Assembly (NCBI GenBank): GCA_903970515.1
Contig: CAJCJA010000037.1
Location: 1 to 64,000 of the forward strand
From: Candidatus Saccharibacteria bacterium CG_4_10_14_0_2_um_filter_52_9
GTDB lineage: Bacteria; Actinomycetota; Acidimicrobiia; Acidimicrobiales; RAAP-2
Length of the DNA: 64,000 bases
Reading direction: 5' to 3'
Shown one piece after another: positions 59,653 to 64,000 of the stretch (positions are counted from its first letter, which is position 1; each line of letters opens with the position of its first letter). The notes under the pieces were generated by a model. That model saw only the letters and a program-made list of their open reading frames with translations, did not search any database and was not told the DNA's origin. A program made the translations under genes and the position numbers.

Positions 59653-60588
59653 ATGAAATCGGTCGTGTCTACTGACGCCCAATCCCCTCAGGGCACGACC
59701 GATTCATTGAGCTCGAAGTTGCGACGTAAGAGGAAGAATGGGGTAGCCGGGTACGCCTTCGTATCCGGCTACTTCATTCTGCTCGCACTCTTCGGCGTCG
59801 CTCCCGCGGTGTACGCGATTTGCCTGGCGTTCACCTCAACGGGTGGTCACTTCGTCGGACTGTCCAACTTCATCAAGACCGGAGAGGACTTCCGCTTCAT
59901 TCCCGCGTTCGAGAACGTGGCCGAGTACCTGCTCATATGGCTGGGCTCACTCGTCGTGATCGTGATCGGGCTGGCACTAATGCTGCACAGCATCGCGAGG
60001 AAGGTCAGTGCAGCATTTCGTTTCGTCTTTTACCTGCCCGGAGCGCTCGCGGGCGCCGCGAGCGTGCTCGTGTGGTTGTTTATGTTGGATCCCACGGTGA
60101 GTCCATGGCGACTCTTCCTTGGCGTCTTCGGATTCCAGAACTTAGGTCAGACGATCCTTCCCGGTCACCTTCCATTGATTTTTGCGATCATCGCGTTTTG
60201 GGCCGGTGCGGGCGGATGGATTGTCGTGACCTATGGCGCTCTCAACAACATTCCTAACGAACTCATCGAAGCGGCCGAACTCGACGGTGCCGGACCTCTA
60301 CAGACGGCGATCCGTATCAAATTGCCACTCATCAAAAAGTGGATCACGTTCATGTTGATCCTCGCCTTTGCCGCTGGGACACAGCTTTTCGTCGAACCTC
60401 AACTTGTCGGTGAAGCGAGTCTCGGGTTGATAAGTCCGACGTGGTCACCCAACGAGTTGGCGTATTATTTCGCGTTTCAAAACAACAATTTCAACTACGC
60501 GGCGGCAATCTCCGTCGATCTATTGGTTATTGGACTTCTTTGTGCGGCCGTACTCGTCTTTCGAACAAAACTCTTCGAGGTGGAATGA
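59653..60588 (+). CDS. Sugar ABC transporter permease (MalF/UgpA type)
   Basis: A 311-residue inner-membrane permease with six helices. The EAA loop that contacts the ATPase reads NELIEAAELDGAGPLQTAIR. The N-terminal 30 residues are cytoplasmic and basic (KLRRKRKNG). ATG 59653 lies 15 bp after the binding-protein stop. Its stop overlaps the second permease start by four bases. Confidence 0.93.
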   Translation: MKSVVSTDAQSPQGTTDSLSSKLRRKRKNGVAGYAFVSGYFILLALFGVAPAVYAICLAFTSTGGHFVGLSNFIKTGEDFRFIPAFENVAEYLLIWLGSLVVIVIGLALMLHSIARKVSAAFRFVFYLPGALAGAASVLVWLFMLDPTVSPWRLFLGVFGFQNLGQTILPGHLPLIFAIIAFWAGAGGWIVVTYGALNNIPNELIEAAELDGAGPLQTAIRIKLPLIKKWITFMLILAFAAGTQLFVEPQLVGEASLGLISPTWSPNELAYYFAFQNNNFNYAAAISVDLLVIGLLCAAVLVFRTKLFEVE

Positions 60589-61466
60589 CGATGCGATTCT
60601 TTAATCGAGTCTGGACTCGAACATTTTCATACATCGTGTTATTGGCCTTCACCGCGTTCTTCATGGTGCCGGTGATTTGGCTGTTGTTCTCCCCTTTCAA
60701 GACCGACCATCAACTGATAAGCGAGAACCCTTTCGCACTGGGTACGTTGGAGAATCTCGGCCACGCGGTGCGCGTGATGTTCACGTTCGAGGATTATTCG
60801 CTGCTCAATTGGCTGAAGAATTCGGCGATCTATTCCTTCGGTGGCATCTTTATCGCACTAATCTTCTCGATTCCCGCGGGATACGGTCTCGCCCACACCC
60901 AGTTCATCGGGCGACGGACCTTGCTCGGCATCACCCTGTTCGTCATGATCATGCCCGCCACGGCACTCGTGCTGCCCTTGTTCCTGGAAGCGAACTCGGT
61001 GCACGCAGTGGGGACACCACTCGCGGTCATCCTTCCGTTTTCGTTCTTCCCGTTCGGGGTCTACCTGGCCTACATTTTCTATTCGTCGTCGGTTCCCAAG
61101 GACTTACTTGCCGCGGCGCGCATTGACGGCTGCAATGAATGGGACGTGTTTCGCCGCATCGCGCTCCCCTTGGCGCGACCGATTGTCGCACTTGTGACAT
61201 TCTTCGCGTTCGTCGCGAACTGGAACAACTTCTTCCTCCCCTTCGTGATGCTGCCGAACAGCACGAATTATCCCCTTCCGATCGGCCTCCAGGACTTGTT
61301 GTCGACGACGCCGGCGTTCAATCCTGGACAAGGCGGACAGGTCGGCATCTACCGCCCCGAGTTGGCTGTTGCCACGATCGTCGCCATGGCGCCCGTCATG
61401 ATCGTGTTCCTCTTCGCGCAGCGCTCGCTCGTTTCGGGGCTGCTCGCTGGGTCCACGAAGGAATAG
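60585..61466 (+). CDS. Sugar ABC transporter permease (MalG/UgpE type)
   Basis: A 293-residue permease with six helices and the EAA loop KDLLAAARIDGCNEWDVFRR. Typical motifs are VIWLLFSPFKTDHQL near the N-terminus and VANWNNFFLPFVML late. I take ATG 60585, overlapping the stop of the first permease (ATGA); ATG 60591 two codons later is an alternative. Upstream codons in this frame overlap the first permease and are not coding. Confidence 0.92.
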   Translation: MTMRFFNRVWTRTFSYIVLLAFTAFFMVPVIWLLFSPFKTDHQLISENPFALGTLENLGHAVRVMFTFEDYSLLNWLKNSAIYSFGGIFIALIFSIPAGYGLAHTQFIGRRTLLGITLFVMIMPATALVLPLFLEANSVHAVGTPLAVILPFSFFPFGVYLAYIFYSSSVPKDLLAAARIDGCNEWDVFRRIALPLARPIVALVTFFAFVANWNNFFLPFVMLPNSTNYPLPIGLQDLLSTTPAFNPGQGGQVGIYRPELAVATIVAMAPVMIVFLFAQRSLVSGLLAGSTKE

Positions 61467-61573
61467 TGATCCGCGTGCCCCACGAGATGAACCATCCACG
61501 ATCGCTATGTCTCGCATCAACCACCCCCGGCTCTTCTCGTCCGTCGAGGAAGAACGCATGAAAGGAAGCACCG

Positions 61574-62761
61574 ATGGCTCCCGTCTCTCTTGAGAAGCTG
61601 ACGAAGGTCTACCCGAATGGTTTTGAAGCCGTTCACGAATTTGACCTCGAAGTCGCCGACGGCGAGTTCATGATCCTCGTGGGACCGTCGGGATGTGGAA
61701 AGACGACGGCAATGAGGATGGTGGCGGGACTCGAGGAGATCTCGAGCGGCGTGTTACGTATTGATGGTGTCGTGATGAATGATGTGTCGCCTCGAGATCG
61801 CGACATTGCGATGGTCTTTCAAAATTACGCACTCTATCCGCACATGACCGTTGGCGAGAACATTGGATTCGCCTTGAAGATGAAACACATTCCGAAGGAC
61901 GAGATTGAGAAGAAGGTCCGCGAGACGGCGGAGATCCTTGGACTCACCGAGTGGATCGATCGGAAACCGGCGCAACTCTCGGGGGGTCAGCGCCAGCGAG
62001 TTGCGATGGGACGTGCCATCGTTCGCGAACCGAAAGTGTTCTTGATGGATGAACCACTTTCGAACCTCGACGCGAAGCTTCGAGTGCAAATGCGCGCTGA
62101 AGTTGCGAGGATCCAACGTCGGCTCGGCGTCGCGACGATCTACGTGACCCACGACCAAGTCGAAGCGATGACGATGGGCGACCGGGTCGCCGTGATGCGA
62201 TCGGGGGTCGTGCTCCAGTGCGACAAGCCCCAGACCATCTACGACCATCCACTCAACCTCTTCGTCGCGGGTTTCATGGGATCACCGTCGATGAATTTGT
62301 TCGAGGTCCACCTCGGGGAGGGAGGTCGCACTCTCTTTTTGGGGACTCAAAAGGTGGAACTGCCCGCGACCGTTCTCGCGGCGAAGCCTTCACTGGTGAA
62401 ATTCGCCAACAAGGACGTCGTCGTGGGGATACGGCCGGAGAGTCTCATGATTGCTGGCACCAAGACCAACGACAACGCGAAGGATTTCGTGTTCTTCGAA
62501 GGCGACGTCGATCTCGTCGAAGCGTTGGGTTCAGAGATCCTCGTGCATTTTTCGACTGACGCACACCGAGTGGAGGCGGAGGGTGTGTACAGCGACGACG
62601 CCGAGGGCCTCGACGCGGGATTGATCACCCAACGTGGTGAGGGGGTGGCCCGCGTGCCCCCCGAGACCCAACTGGTCATCGGCGAACGAGTTCGACTCCA
62701 GGTAAATCCCAAGCGGCTGTTTTTCTTTGATCCAGCCACGGGCCTAGCGCTGAGTGAATAA
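61574..62761 (+). CDS. Sugar ABC transporter ATPase (MsmK/UgpC/MalK type)
   Basis: A 395-residue ATPase energising the importer. Walker A GPSGCGKTTAMRMVAGL (about residue 37), Q-loop VFQNYALYPHMTV, signature LSGGQRQRVAMGRAI, and Walker B VFLMDEPLSNLDAKLRVQM are intact. A C-terminal TOBE/MalK-like regulatory region covers about 240-395, with VVGIRPESLM. Such subunits can serve several importers. It follows the second permease after 107 bp; GAAAGGAAG precedes the ATG. Confidence 0.95.
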   Translation: MAPVSLEKLTKVYPNGFEAVHEFDLEVADGEFMILVGPSGCGKTTAMRMVAGLEEISSGVLRIDGVVMNDVSPRDRDIAMVFQNYALYPHMTVGENIGFALKMKHIPKDEIEKKVRETAEILGLTEWIDRKPAQLSGGQRQRVAMGRAIVREPKVFLMDEPLSNLDAKLRVQMRAEVARIQRRLGVATIYVTHDQVEAMTMGDRVAVMRSGVVLQCDKPQTIYDHPLNLFVAGFMGSPSMNLFEVHLGEGGRTLFLGTQKVELPATVLAAKPSLVKFANKDVVVGIRPESLMIAGTKTNDNAKDFVFFEGDVDLVEALGSEILVHFSTDAHRVEAEGVYSDDAEGLDAGLITQRGEGVARVPPETQLVIGERVRLQVNPKRLFFFDPATGLALSE

Positions 62762-62960
62762 GAAGGTTGGTATGTGGTGCAGACGGCGAAATGGCGTCCT
62801 TCGATGTCGCACGGCGACGCTATCGAGATGACGTGAGGTCGCGCTTCTACGTTAACCTCGACCGACGAATCCACCCGATTGCGCACGGCGTTTCCTCGGC
62901 GCGGGTGGGCCGGCATGGCTGAGGTCTTGTCGCAATTCCCTGTCGAAAAGTGAATGGAGA
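62762..62960. other. Spacer between the ABC ATPase and SDR genes
   Basis: A 199-bp gap holding a hairpin at 62802-62825 (CGAT-GTCGC-ACG-GCGAC-N3-ATCG). No T-tract follows, so it may be an RNA-processing or stability element. No gene seen. Confidence 0.35.
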
Positions 62961-63761
62961 ATGGCTATGACACAAAGTGATATCGGCGTCAGTGCGAGCA
63001 GTGACGCGAAGGAATTTAGAGGACTGCGAGCGATTGTCACCGGTGGTGCTTCGGGCATCGGACGCGCGGTCGCGGAGCGTCTCCTTCGCGAGGGAGGTCG
63101 TGTCGCGGTACTCGATCTCGACATCTCCGGTGTCGGCACCGAATTCCTCGTCGCTCAGTGCGACGTGTCGGATTCTGAAAGCGTGTCGAACGCGGTGCGC
63201 GGCGTGGTCGAGGAGTATGGGGGAATCGACATCGTCGTCAACAACGCGGGCATTGGCGCACAGGGCACGGTGGAGGAGAACACCGATGACGAGTGGCGCC
63301 GCGTGTTCGAAGTGAACGTCTACGGCGTCGTGCGTGTCACTCGCAGCGCACTTCCGTACCTGCGGCTCTCGAAGCACGCCGCGATCGTCAATACGTGTTC
63401 GGTCGCGGCGGACATTGGACTGCCCCGACGAGCTCTGTACAGTGCGACAAAGGGTGCGGTACTTGCGCTTACTCGAGCAATGGCGGCAGATCACCTTGGC
63501 GAGGGCATACGAGTCAATTGCGTGAATCCCGGCACCGCGGACACCCCGTGGGTGCAACGCCTTTTGGGTCAGGCGGCAGATCCTCAACAAGAGCTCGAAG
63601 CGCTCTCCGCACGTCAGCCCCATCGACGCTTGGTCAGCGCGGACGAAGTTGCGGGTGCGATTGCGTACCTCGCGAGCCCCCTTTCGGGTTCGACGACGGG
63701 CATCGCACTCAATGTCGACGGGGGTCTCGTGGGGCTGCGAATCCCTCAAGGTCCGGCGTAA
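62961..63761 (+). CDS. Short-chain dehydrogenase/reductase
   Basis: A 266-residue classical SDR. The NAD(P) motif is TGGASGIGRA (about 27-35), followed by NNAGIGA, the catalytic Ser147, Tyr160 and Lys164 (LYSATKGAV), and VNCVNPGTADTPW. Asp52/54 after the second strand (VLDLDIS) suggests NAD preference. As last gene of the cluster it may oxidise the imported sugar or a hydroxy acid. ATG 62961, with an in-frame ATG two codons later. Confidence 0.92.
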   Translation: MAMTQSDIGVSASSDAKEFRGLRAIVTGGASGIGRAVAERLLREGGRVAVLDLDISGVGTEFLVAQCDVSDSESVSNAVRGVVEEYGGIDIVVNNAGIGAQGTVEENTDDEWRRVFEVNVYGVVRVTRSALPYLRLSKHAAIVNTCSVAADIGLPRRALYSATKGAVLALTRAMAADHLGEGIRVNCVNPGTADTPWVQRLLGQAADPQQELEALSARQPHRRLVSADEVAGAIAYLASPLSGSTTGIALNVDGGLVGLRIPQGPA

Positions 63762-63778
63762 ACAGCGATCACGTGCGC

Positions 63779-64000
63779 TTAGATCTGCGGATCGACGTGA
63801 ATTTTTGGACCAGGGCCCGCATGCGATGGTCGCTCGCCCGCGAGGACGCTCGCGACGTCGCCAAATCCAACGGTCGCGGCAATGAGCGGACGAGGGTCGA
63901 CGCGTCCCGACGCGAACAACGCAATCGTTTCGTCGAGTGCTGTTGAACCGCTGAGTATGCCGACGGCGGTGACGTCCTTCAAGGTGAGCGATCGGCTATC
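63779..64000 (-). CDS. Zinc-binding alcohol dehydrogenase family protein, C-terminal part (5' end outside window)
   Basis: Only the last ~73 residues are visible; the frame runs off the right edge. The order LKDVTAVGILSGSTALDETI, then RVDPRPLIAATVGFGDVASV and the ending GPGPKIHVDP fit the C-terminus of medium-chain (MDR) dehydrogenases. Catalytic zinc ligands lie outside the window. It converges on the SDR gene 17 bp away, and may belong to the same sugar pathway. Confidence 0.75.
   Translation of the reverse strand, partial: DSRSLTLKDVTAVGILSGSTALDETIALFASGRVDPRPLIAATVGFGDVASVLAGERPSHAGPGPKIHVDPQI

Noticed and set aside
1-64000. CRISPR array, prophage, insertion sequence or rRNA genes
   Set aside because: No regularly spaced repeats, transposase, integrase or rRNA sequence was seen on either strand.

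Overview
The window is about 64 kb of moderately GC-rich DNA (near 60% by eye), densely packed with bacterial genes, many starting with GTG or TTG. Several features point to Actinomycetota: the dnaK-grpE-dnaJ-hspR-clpB order with a HAIR-type operator, a GlnR-type box before amtB-glnB, a dUMP-forming dCTP deaminase, a DipZ-type protein, DUF3052 and PadR proteins, and secreted proteins with Thr/Ser-rich linkers. The class Acidimicrobiia is my best guess, but that is inference from style and not proven here.

Region 0-25 kb is core housekeeping. It runs from a truncated DUF1003 membrane protein through dcd, a membrane Fe-S oxidoreductase, amtB-glnB and gpmA. Then comes a long co-directional block: dnaK-grpE-dnaJ-hspR-clpB followed only 60 bp later by purA-purD-purB-purC-purS-purQ-(membrane protein)-purL. 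After an opposing PHP phosphoesterase comes purF-purM-pyrE. Many junctions overlap by 4 nt, so they are probably translationally coupled. HspR, encoded inside the heat-shock operon, is predicted to repress the dnaK promoter, whose -35 box lies inside the operator.

Region 25-36 kb carries a serine beta-lactamase-fold protein, tRNA-Asp and tRNA-Phe, an EamA transporter and a VOC protein. It then holds a type I sulfatase, a GH1 glycosidase and an MBL-fold alkylsulfatase side by side, followed by an isocitrate/isopropylmalate dehydrogenase homolog and a DipZ-like disulfide/redox membrane protein.

Region 36-54 kb is a mosaic of small units. It includes a racemase-like protein lacking the first catalytic Cys, an ECF sigma/anti-sigma pair, an S51 peptidase, a DinB-like protein and TrhO. 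It also has a glutaredoxin-thioredoxin reductase fusion, a DUF1295 protein, a DUF2156 protein and an adjacent diaminobutyrate aminotransferase/decarboxylase pair (predicted 1,3-diaminopropane synthesis). The remaining genes are an MFS exporter with a divergent TetR regulator, two VOC-type or small DUF proteins, and a PadR regulator whose promoter contains a perfect palindrome.

Region 54.7-64 kb looks like a carbohydrate/sugar-acid catabolic cluster: glycerate 2-kinase, a GntR/FCD repressor, and a divergent operon of an enolase-superfamily dehydratase-like protein, a complete sugar ABC importer (binding protein, two permeases, ATPase) and an SDR dehydrogenase. The truncated end of a zinc-type dehydrogenase faces it. 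A plausible scheme is uptake, oxidation, dehydration, cleavage by an aldolase encoded elsewhere, and entry into glycolysis through 2-phosphoglycerate. The dehydratase active site departs from the canonical pattern, so its substrate cannot be read from sequence. I see no CRISPR array, rRNA, insertion sequence or phage genes.
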